Notes: generated by a model from the sequence alone, not told the origin. A stretch of DNA of 64,000 nt from Burkholderiales bacterium (GCA_024235795.1 JACKLR010000001.1:620001-684000); one strand, 5' to 3'. Positions 35,457 through 44,222 are shown, numbered from the stretch's first letter. Translations and numbers: made by a program.

Positions 35457-38257
35457 TTCTCCTGCTCCGCTGCGGCTGCCCGTGCTTCCGCGCTGTCTTC
35501 CTGTACCTGCAAGGACACCCCTGTCCGACCTAGGGCCAAGCGGAAGCCAATGTCGTCGTCGCGGTCGACAGGCGCGTTCCCGTCACGGTAGGCGGAACGC
35601 ACGCCCCTGCCGTAGAGGTACCAGGAGCCGCCACGCAATACGCGGCCATCACCGTTTTCGGGGCCTGCCGGGTCGATAACAGCGGGTTCCGGATACGCAC
35701 CATACCAGTCCGCGCACCACTCCCATACATTGCCGTGCATCTCATATAATCCCCACGGATTCGGCGGCAGCGATTTAACCGGCACCGTTTTATTCCGGCA
35801 TTGCCCCTTCTTGCCCCCCGCATAAGGATAATTGCCATCATAATTCACTTGATCCGGCGTAATCTGCTTGCCGAATGAAAACGGTGTGGTCGTCCCCGCA
35901 CGGCAGGCATACTCCCATTGCGCTTCAGTCGGCAAGCGCGCAGACAAATCAGGATAATCATGGTTCAACCGGTCAATAAGCTTCTGCGCATCATCCCAAC
36001 TGACTGTTTCTACCGGGTTATCCATGTCTTCCTTAAAATGCGCAGGATTGTCGTTCATCACTGCTGACCATAACGCCTGCGTGCACGCCGTGTCCGCCAG
36101 CCAGCAACCCTGTGTCAGCGTCACTTCATGTTGCGTTTCGCGATTCAGCCTTTCCGGTTCCGATTCGGGCGAACCCATTAGAAAAGTACCGGGCGCGATC
36201 CAGCGGAAGCGTTGTGTTACCTCGCGGATTTTAAAATCAGCGTACAGTCCAAACGCATCCTGCCCCCAGGCTGCCGCCCAGTCAGGCGGATTAAACGCCT
36301 CAAAGCACAGGCGCTGGCGGCCGGTGTGCAGATACAGGGCTGCGGATAGCTGTTGTCCGGGACCGGTTTGCACTAATCGGGGTAGTACCGGTGCATTCCT
36401 GGCGCCATCATCAAGATAATTCCAGGGGTGATAAACCGGCAGTTCGTTCCCCTGATCCCAGCCCCAGAGCATGCGCTTTCGGTCCAGATCAAGCGTAGCT
36501 AAACGGGCATGTCCACCCTGAATGGGTTCATTAACCTCCTTTACATGGAACGACAAGTCCGGTCTCTGAAGCAGGTTTACATGCTGCGGAACATGACCGG
36601 GCGACGACTTTAGCCATGCCGCCAGATCCATTCCATCGGGCAATTGCGAATCGGCATACCGCCGCTCTATCTGTCGCGCGGCAACAGAAAGCGGTTCAAT
36701 ATACGACTCCTTCCCGCTTAACGTTGAAGCAACCCAGTGCACATGACTCTCGGCTATTTGTGCCTGCAATAACTGCTCACCGGATTCAGCACCTTTGGTA
36801 TCGTTACCCGATAAGGTATTTTTCAATTTGAGAAAGAATTGCCGCGCCCGCGCTGTATTATCTTCTTCTGTCAGAGCAGTTTTAGAATTGACCAGGTGCC
36901 GCCACAGTAAAATTTCTTCATGATGGATACCCTGGGGCGCACGCGCGTGCCAGTCACGCAAACAGTCCAGCGTACGCTGTTGCAATGTTTCAGGTAATTG
37001 GGCAAATGTATTGCGCCAATGTTGCACTGTCCACTGGATCAATGCACAGGCTGCGGGTTCGGTATCCACTTCCCGGTAACACCAGACCTCTCCTTCCAGA
37101 CCGGCATCACGGTTATGATTGGGCAAACATTGCCGTAACGCACGTAACAAACCCGGTTCAACACGCGTGGCTACAGACATCATCGCCAATAACGTCTTTC
37201 CCATCGGAGATAAGACTGGTTTTGGTTTAGACTGCGACACACAAATGGGCGGCATTCTTCGAATGGGCCGCAAATCACCATCCGGACTAAGCCGGACTAC
37301 TTCGGCGCTATTGACCAATGCAGGTTGAAGGTGTCTTACCGAAACGGGGGCCAACACGATCACCCGCACGTCCCGACGCCTGTAGTTTGCCAGCATCTCC
37401 CGCCAGCGCTGTACAGGCCAGCGATGTGCCGGGTCGTTCAGCCCCAAATCACTGACAATCAGCAATGTATCGCCAGAGCTTAACCGGGGCCACTCGACAA
37501 ATTTATGCTCCGGTTCGCCATTAATGAACGGTTGCAGGTTTTTCTGCAACAGGCTGTATAAACAATAAAAACGAAGCTGCTGATTGAATCGCGCCTGTAG
37601 TTGCCGGTTAAGCCAGCGCCAGTCATCCCAATAGGGCATCAAGCGATCCGAAAAGTCCAGTATCACCGGCATCGGATTCGGCCAACTCAACCGCTGCTTG
37701 CGCGGCAATCGGCGCACAGCCATTCCCTTTGAAAATTGTTGAGTCAAATGCAGGACATCCAGTCCTGCAGCATGCGTTCGCGCAACAACCCGCCGTAAGC
37801 GCGGCCATAGTCGTGTCCAGGGTATAATGGGCAATGTTACAGGCTCTGGATAGGACGGGTCCCAGTCGGATTGATCTTCATCGCTCAAAACTCCAAAACC
37901 GGCGCTATCCGCTTGTTCTGCAGTCCATGATTCTCTGTCAACCACATTTTGCAGACTCGCCAGACAGTAAGGGCGAAACAGTGGTTTTAGTTGCGCCGTT
38001 TTTTGTACTGTTCCCGATATTGCGCTCATGGATAGTGTTGCCGGTTCTCCATTGATGAAGCTATCTGTTTCAGTTTCACCCTGGGTATCGCGCCCGGAAA
38101 CGGGCAATGGTTCAAAACCCAGTATGGCGGCCAGTGCTATTTCTCTTTCCGGATCGCCTTCCGCCATAACCAGGGCTAACAGCAGGTCGGTTCGCCCACA
38201 TGCCCCGCTTGGCAAAATGGCATTGGCATACCGGTTGAACTCAGCGTTGTCAGGCAT
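35453..38257 (-). CDS. vWA-like protein with C-terminal FGE/C-type-lectin domain carrying a DGR-type variable region
   Basis: 934 residues. The first 120 residues (TDLLLALVMAEGDPEREIALAAILGFEPL) are helical. Residues about 195-330 look like a degenerate von Willebrand A fold: VILDFSDRLMPYWDDWRWLN in place of the DxSxS metal site, then DTLLIVSDLGLND and VRVIVLAPVSVRH. A helical region about 350-560 follows. From about 660 to 915 there is an FGE domain nearly identical to the downstream free copy (WIAPGTFLMGSPESEP...LPTEAQWEYACRAGTT...GNVWEWCADWYG...RVLRGGSW...IGFRLALG). The protein is 12 bp downstream of the MoxR ATPase gene, its expected vWA partner. The variable segment sits in the last 60 residues. 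Confidence 0.85.
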   Translation of the reverse strand: MPDNAEFNRYANAILPSGACGRTDLLLALVMAEGDPEREIALAAILGFEPLPVSGRDTQGETETDSFINGEPATLSMSAISGTVQKTAQLKPLFRPYCLASLQNVVDRESWTAEQADSAGFGVLSDEDQSDWDPSYPEPVTLPIIPWTRLWPRLRRVVARTHAAGLDVLHLTQQFSKGMAVRRLPRKQRLSWPNPMPVILDFSDRLMPYWDDWRWLNRQLQARFNQQLRFYCLYSLLQKNLQPFINGEPEHKFVEWPRLSSGDTLLIVSDLGLNDPAHRWPVQRWREMLANYRRRDVRVIVLAPVSVRHLQPALVNSAEVVRLSPDGDLRPIRRMPPICVSQSKPKPVLSPMGKTLLAMMSVATRVEPGLLRALRQCLPNHNRDAGLEGEVWCYREVDTEPAACALIQWTVQHWRNTFAQLPETLQQRTLDCLRDWHARAPQGIHHEEILLWRHLVNSKTALTEEDNTARARQFFLKLKNTLSGNDTKGAESGEQLLQAQIAESHVHWVASTLSGKESYIEPLSVAARQIERRYADSQLPDGMDLAAWLKSSPGHVPQHVNLLQRPDLSFHVKEVNEPIQGGHARLATLDLDRKRMLWGWDQGNELPVYHPWNYLDDGARNAPVLPRLVQTGPGQQLSAALYLHTGRQRLCFEAFNPPDWAAAWGQDAFGLYADFKIREVTQRFRWIAPGTFLMGSPESEPERLNRETQHEVTLTQGCWLADTACTQALWSAVMNDNPAHFKEDMDNPVETVSWDDAQKLIDRLNHDYPDLSARLPTEAQWEYACRAGTTTPFSFGKQITPDQVNYDGNYPYAGGKKGQCRNKTVPVKSLPPNPWGLYEMHGNVWEWCADWYGAYPEPAVIDPAGPENGDGRVLRGGSWYLYGRGVRSAYRDGNAPVDRDDDIGFRLALGRTGVSLQVQEDSAEARAAAAEQEK
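35552..35620 (-). repeat. Variable region 2 (DGR-type), C-terminal codons of the vWA-FGE protein
   Basis: 23 codons in the same frame and of the same length as variable region 1. Variable codons, in coding order: TAC, CTC, GGC, TAC, GAC, GGG, AAC, GTC, GAC, GAC, GAC, GAC. All 16 differences from region 1 are at codon positions 1 or 2; the eleven other codons are identical at every base. Confidence 0.8.
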
Positions 38258-38268
38258 TTAACTGATGA

Positions 38269-39315
38269 TCAGTTTGAATTCGGCTGTTTATGGTAGGCAA
38301 ATTGATATACCCGTTTCAGCCATCGCAATTGTTCCGCTTCATCATTTTCCGCCAATTGCTGCAATCCACGCAACAAATCAAGATATTCCGCCAGACCGGG
38401 TTTTGGACCATCACCCATATCTGCCTGCCGGTCTTTCATCAATTGTTCAGCAGCCTGATCCAATACATTATCGGATAACATCGGACGTTCAGTGTTTGTT
38501 TTCTGATCGCTATCGGAATTACGAAAATGAACACGCGCCCGCTTTTTGATCCAGGTTGCAAAATCCGTATCCGGCAGAATGCTCAGCACCAGACACCGCC
38601 TTACAAACGCTGGCGGCAATTCCCGGTCTTCATTGGTTGTAATAATGATCAGCGGTCTACGCGCACCGTCATCCGCCTTGATTTCCTCTTCACTCCAGGG
38701 TTTTCTGAATCCGGTATTGGCGAGCACTTCCAACAGACTATTGGGCAATTCACTGTCCGCCTTATCAATTTCGTCGAGTAATAATACGGTGCCTTTTTTC
38801 TGTGCGCGTTCCTGTTGAATGATTGCTTGGTTCTGATGATTCTTAATTGACCGATCAGGGCGCTGTGCCGGTGTTTTACAATCTTCTTTCAAATGTAATT
38901 CTGCCGACCCCCAGTGCAGCCCCCACCACAGCGGCCCTGGACTGACATAGTGCAAAGGCCTGCCCGGATCAGCAACATTTTCTGCCGATTCAACACCAGT
39001 TCTTTTTACCTGCGCATCAGCCAGCCGCGCAATAGCGTCGAAGCGCCAGAGCAAATCCTGCGGCTCGGTGTGTGCGGTAATTACTTCATAAACAAACGCT
39101 CGCTCAAGGTGCTCTGCCGCAGCACGCGCCAGATCGCTTTTACCCGTACCCGGCAGGCCGCGCACCAATAAAGGCCGTCCGCTGGCAACCGCCAGACTGA
39201 TTGCATCCTGCGATTCGCCATCCAGCAAATACCAGCTCTGCGACCAGGTACCGACCGCGGGTAGGAAAATTTCTTTTCCAGATGGATGATTATTACTTTG
39301 AGATAAATTGCTCAT
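38269..39315 (-). CDS. MoxR-family AAA+ ATPase
   Basis: 348 residues. Walker A RGLPGTGKS at 53-60, Walker B LLLDEIDKAD, sensor 1 IIITTNEDRELPPAF, and arginine finger region FVRRCLVLSI. An insert between Walker A and B (about residues 95-165, GPLWWGLHWGSAELHLKED...) is specific to this subgroup. MoxR ATPases act as chaperone-like remodelers together with vWA proteins; the adjacent gene supplies a vWA-like partner. In conflict systems this pair is thought to transduce a recognition event. It lies 20 bp from the upstream 411-residue gene; same operon. Confidence 0.9.
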   Translation of the reverse strand: MSNLSQSNNHPSGKEIFLPAVGTWSQSWYLLDGESQDAISLAVASGRPLLVRGLPGTGKSDLARAAAEHLERAFVYEVITAHTEPQDLLWRFDAIARLADAQVKRTGVESAENVADPGRPLHYVSPGPLWWGLHWGSAELHLKEDCKTPAQRPDRSIKNHQNQAIIQQERAQKKGTVLLLDEIDKADSELPNSLLEVLANTGFRKPWSEEEIKADDGARRPLIIITTNEDRELPPAFVRRCLVLSILPDTDFATWIKKRARVHFRNSDSDQKTNTERPMLSDNVLDQAAEQLMKDRQADMGDGPKPGLAEYLDLLRGLQQLAENDEAEQLRWLKRVYQFAYHKQPNSN

Positions 39316-39335
39316 GTAAATTAATTATTCGGGAA

Positions 39336-40571
39336 TCATAAAAAAAACAGAAGAATACTCGCAATGCTACCTGCAAAACCGAACGTATCTCTATAAAGCT
39401 CAAAAATACGATTAGCCTCTTTCAATTGACCTTTATCAATATTGCCCTGATTTTGCATTGCTTGTTCAACGATCCGGACTGCGCGGATTACTTCATTACG
39501 GTCGTGTTCAGTAATATTTGCTGCCTGCTCTATCTCATGGTTCAGCTGCGGGATCTGTTGCTGTAATTGATCAACAGCATTTTGACCAAGTGATATATAA
39601 CTATTTTGATATAAATGTAAATTTTCAACTTTCTCTATATAATTTAGAGGTAAGTCTGTTTTCTTTTCAGCTTCTTTAGATTCGTTTATCAAGCTTCTAT
39701 TTAGAAGCTTATAGTCTCCCTTCAAAAAAAACATCAAGTCTTCTTCGTCAATCTTGAGATTCTGAAGCCCATTTACCGATTGATCTACTCGATAGATATA
39801 AATAGGTAGCCGCCCTTTAGTCATTTTCATAAAGTATTGAACCACTTGTGGATTATTAAAAGGATGTTCTTTCAGATATTCGGCTTCGATATATATTCCA
39901 TGCAAAGGGGATTTGGTTGAATCATGTTGGGCATGAATAACTTTTGCACTTAGCGTATGCAAAGGACCTTGGTTACCTCTGTGTGTTTCGCGCAGGACGC
40001 CCAAAAGTTTTTCGGCAATTTCTTCACACACGGATTCTACTGTCCATTGCGCATCTCTCGATTGAAAATCGCCAATATTTTCAAATCGCGCATTACGCTT
40101 GCCCGCTTTATATTCAAGATCATCATAATCAGGAACAATCGCGATACCTTTTTCTGCCGCGTAAATCAATTTTACTGTCGGGATGTAACTGACCGACACC
40201 TGTTTCATGCCACGGGCATTTACTTCGGATGCATTCACCAATGTCTGCAAAAGATAAGCAAATAAATCCCTGGCCAACTCAATATTTATCTGATTCTGGG
40301 AAAATTCATCAGCGATCTGTAAAAAACGTGTAATCTCACCCAACAGCTCATCTTCGTTGCGCTGTGTATCCACCAGATAATCAACAATGCATTCGGCATT
40401 CTTTTCAACGAGCGGATTATCCAAAACAAATCCATCCATGAATCTATCCGATATCTGGCGCAGTTCACCTCGGGCAAACTGTTCAATTAAATTTCTTTTC
40501 AGCCTGATTTGCTGCGATTCCCGATGCGATGAAGACGCCATTCCGAATCCTTTGTCATTTGATTTTTGCAA
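39336..40571 (-). CDS. Unrecognised protein with C-terminal membrane anchor, first gene of the MoxR/vWA/FGE operon
   Basis: 411 residues, or about 401 if translation starts at the internal ATG (MASSSHRESQQ). No family recognised. The N-terminal third is helical (LKRNLIEQFARGELRQISDRFMDGF). The middle is mixed alpha/beta (VSYIPTVKLIYAAEKGIAIVPDYDDLEYKAG). From about 320 a coiled-coil-like stretch (NAVDQLQQQIPQLNHEIEQAANITEHDRNEVIRAVRIVEQ) leads to a hydrophobic tail FGFAGSIASILLFFL at the extreme C-terminus. The tail anchor suggests membrane attachment, which would place the MoxR/vWA complex or an effector at the membrane. It diverges from the toxin-antitoxin pair on its right. Confidence 0.6.
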   Translation of the reverse strand: MQKSNDKGFGMASSSHRESQQIRLKRNLIEQFARGELRQISDRFMDGFVLDNPLVEKNAECIVDYLVDTQRNEDELLGEITRFLQIADEFSQNQINIELARDLFAYLLQTLVNASEVNARGMKQVSVSYIPTVKLIYAAEKGIAIVPDYDDLEYKAGKRNARFENIGDFQSRDAQWTVESVCEEIAEKLLGVLRETHRGNQGPLHTLSAKVIHAQHDSTKSPLHGIYIEAEYLKEHPFNNPQVVQYFMKMTKGRLPIYIYRVDQSVNGLQNLKIDEEDLMFFLKGDYKLLNRSLINESKEAEKKTDLPLNYIEKVENLHLYQNSYISLGQNAVDQLQQQIPQLNHEIEQAANITEHDRNEVIRAVRIVEQAMQNQGNIDKGQLKEANRIFELYRDTFGFAGSIASILLFFL

Positions 40572-40707
40572 GTTAGACTACTGAACTTCAAGTCGTTTGG
40601 CAATATTGCATTTCAGATTTTTAGTTTACCTCTGCGCTGTTCCGTTTATACACCCGTATCAAATCGATACCGAATCCAAACCCAGCAAACAACGCCTTGC
40701 TAACAGA

Positions 40708-40737
40708 TTGACACAATGCTTAAAAAGCATCTATATT
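40708..40737 (+). promoter_or_regulatory. Promoter and palindromic operator of the AbrB/Doc pair
   Basis: TTGACA at 40708-40713 and TATATT at 40732-40737, spacing 18. The spacer contains the palindrome ATGCTT-AAA-AAGCAT (40716-40730), which is well placed for autorepression by the AbrB-type antitoxin. Confidence 0.55.
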
Positions 40738-40790
40738 ATGTTGTTACATACGTAATTACTTTACTTAAAATAATTTTTGGATACCCCGTC

Positions 40791-41015
40791 ATGTTAAAAG
40801 TAAAAATCAAACCCATCGGCAATTCGATGGGCATTGTGCTGCCAAAAGAAGTGCTGGCCAAACTGAATGTGGGCAAGGGCGATGAATTGTATCTGGTTGA
40901 CGGACCGGAAGGATTGACGCTTTCGCCATACCGGCAGGACTTTGAACAACAAATGGCTGCCGCCGAGAAGATTATGAAAAAATACCGCAATGCCCTGCAT
41001 AAACTGGCCAAATGA
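40791..41015 (+). CDS. AbrB/MazE-type antitoxin
   Basis: 74 residues from ATG 40791. The open frame extends back to 40716, but that would start inside the promoter, and the family start is MLKVKIKPIGNSMGIVLPKEVLAKLNVGKGDELYLVDGPEGLTLSPY, a swapped-hairpin AbrB fold. The C-terminal helix (FEQQMAAAEKIMKKYRNALHKLA) is the likely toxin-neutralising part. It overlaps the toxin gene by 4 bp (ATGA). It binds its own promoter by family analogy; a matching palindrome lies between -35 and -10. Confidence 0.88.
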   Translation: MLKVKIKPIGNSMGIVLPKEVLAKLNVGKGDELYLVDGPEGLTLSPYRQDFEQQMAAAEKIMKKYRNALHKLAK

Positions 41016-41443
41016 ATCACCCCAAATGGGTATTGCGTGAGGTCGTCATTGCCGTGCATCAAATGCTGCTCGCTAAACATGGCGGATTATCCGGTATACG
41101 CGATGAAGCGCTACTCGACTCCGCATTAGCCCGGCCGCAGCAATGTTTTTCATACAATGATACGTTGACTGTTCCTGATTTAGCTGCTGTATACAGTTAC
41201 GGCCTGGCAAGAAATCATCCGTTTATTGACGGCAATAAACGGGTAGCATTGACAGTCGCCGCGATTTTCCTGGAAATTAACGGCTATACGCTGGATGCGC
41301 CGGAAGCGGAATGCGTGATTATCTTTGAACAGCTGGCGGCGGGAAAAATTACTGAAGTAGAATTGACGCAATGGTTCGTTCAGGCTGTACTGCAGATAGA
41401 ACCTGTTCAGGATCTAGAAAATGGATTAAGTGCAAGGCAATAA
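41012..41443 (+). CDS. doc: Doc-type (death-on-curing, Fic fold) toxin
   Basis: 143 residues. The Fic core motif NHPFIDGNKRVAL has catalytic-site His69; like Doc it has GNK rather than the GNGR of AMPylating Fic proteins, indicating a kinase-like reaction. Doc phosphorylates EF-Tu and arrests translation. N-terminal VLREVVIAVHQMLLAKHGGLSGIRDEALLDSALARPQ is the standard family start. Translationally coupled to the AbrB-type antitoxin. Confidence 0.9.
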   Translation: MNHPKWVLREVVIAVHQMLLAKHGGLSGIRDEALLDSALARPQQCFSYNDTLTVPDLAAVYSYGLARNHPFIDGNKRVALTVAAIFLEINGYTLDAPEAECVIIFEQLAAGKITEVELTQWFVQAVLQIEPVQDLENGLSARQ

Positions 41444-41450
41444 CGGATGA

Positions 41451-41572
41451 CAAAATTGCTTGAAGCAGTTTTGAACGGCTGAAAGCCGGCCCGCAGGGCG
41501 AGGCACATCTTGTGCCGAGTAAAAAGCGCAGTTTATGCGTAATAAATGAGCATTTTGAGGTCGTTTTTAACG
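41451..41572. repeat. Hairpin cluster followed by a dispersed-repeat segment
   Basis: Three hairpins in a row: CAAAATTGCTT/AAGCAGTTTTG (41451-41473, one mismatch), CGGCT/AGCCG (41476-41488) and GGCACA/TGTGCC (41502-41516). They are followed by about 50 bp similar to the inside of the MITE-like element at 32670-32815 (shared core TAAATGAGCATTTTGAG). It could also end the toxin-antitoxin transcript. Confidence 0.5.
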
Positions 41573-41616
41573 CAACCAGACCACAAGGGCCATTTAGCGC
41601 GTTCCTGGACTGGTTT

Positions 41617-42342
41617 TCACCACATCGCCCGTTTAGTATTCTTCTCCACCTCTATCTCAGGCCCCGTCAACTTATTCCACAGAAAAATACCCGCACGCTG
41701 TTCGATATAGGCGGTTGTTACACGGTAGTCGACCAGTTCGCCGTCAAGATCGGCGTTTTCCATTTCAAACGCCCACATTTCAAGCCGGCCACTTTTGAGT
41801 TCGGTCAGGATGCATTTGAAAAAATGGCTCGGCACGGGAATGCGGATGCCGTTTTCGTCATTTTCGCCGATCATCCGGACTGACGTGTTAAAATCGAAAA
41901 TTGGGCCGGTGATGACATAGGTCTCGAGTACTTCTTCTGTCTGGTCGAGCTCGCGCACGGCATGTTCGAGTTCGCGCCATTTCTGCCGGTTGAATTCCGG
42001 TGTCTGCGGCGACATGTTGGACAGCAGAAAAGTTTCACTGTTTTGAATCAGTGTATCGCTCATATTTTCACTGGCAACCAGATGACCGCGGTCGAACCCG
42101 CTATTGCGGTAGTCGCTCAGATCCGCACGGAACCGTTTCGGTACGCGAAAATCCGGCCTGAAGTTGTTCAAGCGCTGTATGTCGCCCATTAATTTTTTAT
42201 CGGGATCGACAATTTCCAGCGCCCACTTCGACTGTCTGAAATAATATGAATAGCCCGCGACATAAAACCGGTTGACTAAAATATGATCGGCGGCAGGGCA
42301 ACCATAGCGGGTTTCTGGCTTTAATGAAAAAATATCCTGCAC
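41617..42342 (-). CDS. DNA/RNA non-specific endonuclease (NUC1 family)
   Basis: 241 residues. The beta-beta-alpha-metal active site is visible: FDRGHLVASENMSD (DRGH with the general-base His), then LSNMSPQTPEFNRQKWRELEHAVRE with the metal-binding Asn. No signal peptide is seen, so it is either cytoplasmic or exported another way; most NUC1 nucleases are secreted or periplasmic. The start MQDIFSLKPETRYGCPAADHILVNRFYVAGYSYYFRQSKWALEIV contains the usual strand before the core. Neighbour of an envelope lipoprotein gene in the same direction. Confidence 0.88.
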   Translation of the reverse strand: MQDIFSLKPETRYGCPAADHILVNRFYVAGYSYYFRQSKWALEIVDPDKKLMGDIQRLNNFRPDFRVPKRFRADLSDYRNSGFDRGHLVASENMSDTLIQNSETFLLSNMSPQTPEFNRQKWRELEHAVRELDQTEEVLETYVITGPIFDFNTSVRMIGENDENGIRIPVPSHFFKCILTELKSGRLEMWAFEMENADLDGELVDYRVTTAYIEQRAGIFLWNKLTGPEIEVEKNTKRAMW

Positions 42343-42391
42343 TGTGCGCTCCTATGAACGTTTAGCTTTCGATACCTGACAACTGCTCCAC

Positions 42392-42934
42392 TTACCAGAA
42401 TAACTGTCTGAAATAGCAGCTCGGACAATACCGGTAGTAATTCTCACGGTAAGCAACCGGCCAGGGATGAACCGCGGTGGCGCTTATTACTATAGGCAAT
42501 CCGGTAAGTCCGGATTCCGCTGTCGGTTCTGTCTTGCCTTCTATGACGCCGACAACTACAACTTCCCGGCTGGCGAAAAAAATTTTCGGATCGAGTGTTT
42601 TGTCACTTTTAACCAAAAAATAGCCTTCGCTGGGCTTGTCGATATCAGGCCGACCATAATAATCGAGTGGATAATACAACACCTGCATCCGGTTGTCTTT
42701 ATTTTCTTTCTTGACTTCAACGACGACACCGCCCCAGCGCACCAGCGTGTTTTTATAATGTTGCGCATCCGCACTGACTTGCGCATAGGAGATGTCTTTT
42801 ATGCGCGCATCCTCAAATGCGGGCGGCAAGGTGGAGCAGGCACCGAGCAACAGACTGGCGGCTATTAAAAAAAGTCGTATGGACTCGCCCAGAATATTAT
42901 GTTTATTTTCTGTTTTCATCATGTTGGCAGACAT
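42392..42934 (-). CDS. slp: Slp-family outer-membrane lipoprotein
   Basis: 180 residues (or 175 from the inner Met). Lipoprotein signal IRLFLIAASLLLGAC with the modified cysteine in LLGACSTLPPAF. The mature part has the Slp pattern: SYAQVSADAQHYKNTLVRWGGVVVEVKKENKDNRMQVLYYPLDYYGRPDIDKPSEGYFLV...DPKIFFASREVVVVGVIEG...LPIVISATAVHPWP. Slp proteins are starvation- or stress-induced lipoproteins of unclear function. The start codon immediately follows the stop of the 254-residue gene, implying coupled translation. Confidence 0.88.
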   Translation of the reverse strand: MSANMMKTENKHNILGESIRLFLIAASLLLGACSTLPPAFEDARIKDISYAQVSADAQHYKNTLVRWGGVVVEVKKENKDNRMQVLYYPLDYYGRPDIDKPSEGYFLVKSDKTLDPKIFFASREVVVVGVIEGKTEPTAESGLTGLPIVISATAVHPWPVAYRENYYRYCPSCYFRQLFW

Positions 42935-43699
42935 TTATTCAAACTCTTCCTGATCAACAATCTCTATTTCCGACACAAACAGCCGCGTACGGTGCCCGTA
43001 TATATTCCTGTTTACAAGCCGTTCGCTGTAATGCACTTTGACCAATGCCGCCATTTTCAGACTGTTGACGGCAAAATGATAAAGATCACGGTCGTCCATG
43101 ACGAAATGCCGGAATTTGTCGCCGCTTTTCCCGATCTGCATGGTCATAAAATAATTACGCGCAAGATTCTTGTTCTTGATGATATTGGTTATCCGGCCAA
43201 ATTCTACACCGTAAGAGACTTCAGACCCAAAAGTTCGAATATCGCCAATAAAATGCGTCTGTTCCGGTATGATATTTTTATCAACCAGATAGACTTCGAC
43301 CAGTTCGTTTAGCGCAGGGCACGATAGCAACGCGCTGCTGCGCGGCATTTTATATTCAATCACAACATCATAGCCAATTACTTCTTCAAGCACATCATAA
43401 AAATCATCCTTTTCGAAACAGAACTGGAACGGATTTGTCACCAAATTTTGCGGAATACTGCCGAAACTGATAAACGATGCGCTCTCGTGACCCAGCAACA
43501 CTTCCCCAACATAGGCTTTATTGAGCGTGCGATTAAGTGCATTGTCACGCCCAATCCGGCTCAATTGACCCGATGCGTAGCCTTTTGTGTCGATAATCAG
43601 CGATTGTGAATAAACCGGCGCGGAAATCATGCTCGCGATCACAATCAGTGACAACACAAACGTACTAATGCCGTATACAAAGAATTTTTTCATCATCAT
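42935..43699 (-). CDS. Secreted protein of unknown function upstream of slp
   Basis: 254 residues. Signal peptide MMMKKFFVYGISTFVLSLIVIASMISAPVYSQS. The mature part is about 225 residues with three cysteines, rich in beta-type sequence (AYVGEVLLGHESASFISFGSIPQ, DVVIEYKMPRSSALLSCPALNELVEVYLVD, NYFMTMQIGKSGDKFRHFVMDDRDLYHFAVNSL). No family recognised. Its TAA directly abuts the slp ATG, so the two proteins are probably made together in the envelope. Confidence 0.7.
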   Translation of the reverse strand: MMMKKFFVYGISTFVLSLIVIASMISAPVYSQSLIIDTKGYASGQLSRIGRDNALNRTLNKAYVGEVLLGHESASFISFGSIPQNLVTNPFQFCFEKDDFYDVLEEVIGYDVVIEYKMPRSSALLSCPALNELVEVYLVDKNIIPEQTHFIGDIRTFGSEVSYGVEFGRITNIIKNKNLARNYFMTMQIGKSGDKFRHFVMDDRDLYHFAVNSLKMAALVKVHYSERLVNRNIYGHRTRLFVSEIEIVDQEEFE

Positions 43700-44222
43700 G
43701 TTTACAAATAGCCGCCTTATTATTCAGGATTAACGCACCGTCACAAATTTCATAAAACCTGAGCTGCACGAAAAAAGTATTGTTAGGATAGTTACCCTTA
43801 TAAACTTCCGATTGAGGAAAGCATTATAAGCACAGTTTGCTTAACGGACGCTGAAAATTATCACAAATCGTTTACATTTAAACAAAATGCGGATGAACGT
43901 TTGAACGAATCCGGTCGGTGGATGAGTGTGAATATTGGTTAGATTGGTTAGAATTGATAACCGGTCTTTATTCAAATTCCGGCTGCCTTGAATAAATATG
44001 ATCAGGATAAGTTCGTATGGTCTGAACACATGCACTTAGACACAGTGGTGTTCTCACAGGTTATTGAAAATGGTTTTGAGGCTGTTGATGTACGGCAAAA
44101 ACAAACGGAAAGGCGGGGATGGCACCGTTTTTGCGTAATTAACATACACTTGGCCTGTTGATAATATTATAGTCTGTGCGAACCAGTGCAACGTTAGTAC
44201 AGCTTGTTTTTCAACAAACCCG
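43700..44222. other. 523-bp region without a supported gene
   Basis: Short open frames here (for example 43841-44035 and 44054-44395) have no RBS and no family character. No terminator or repeat stands out. Confidence 0.35.

Noticed and set aside
34352..41000. Search for a DGR reverse transcriptase, Avd gene or template repeat near the variable genes
   Set aside because: No open frame in the window shows RT motifs (such as YxDD), and no AAC-rich copy of the variable segment is seen in the gaps at 34352-34507, 35348-35452 or 40572-40790. The machinery must lie elsewhere, or be lost.
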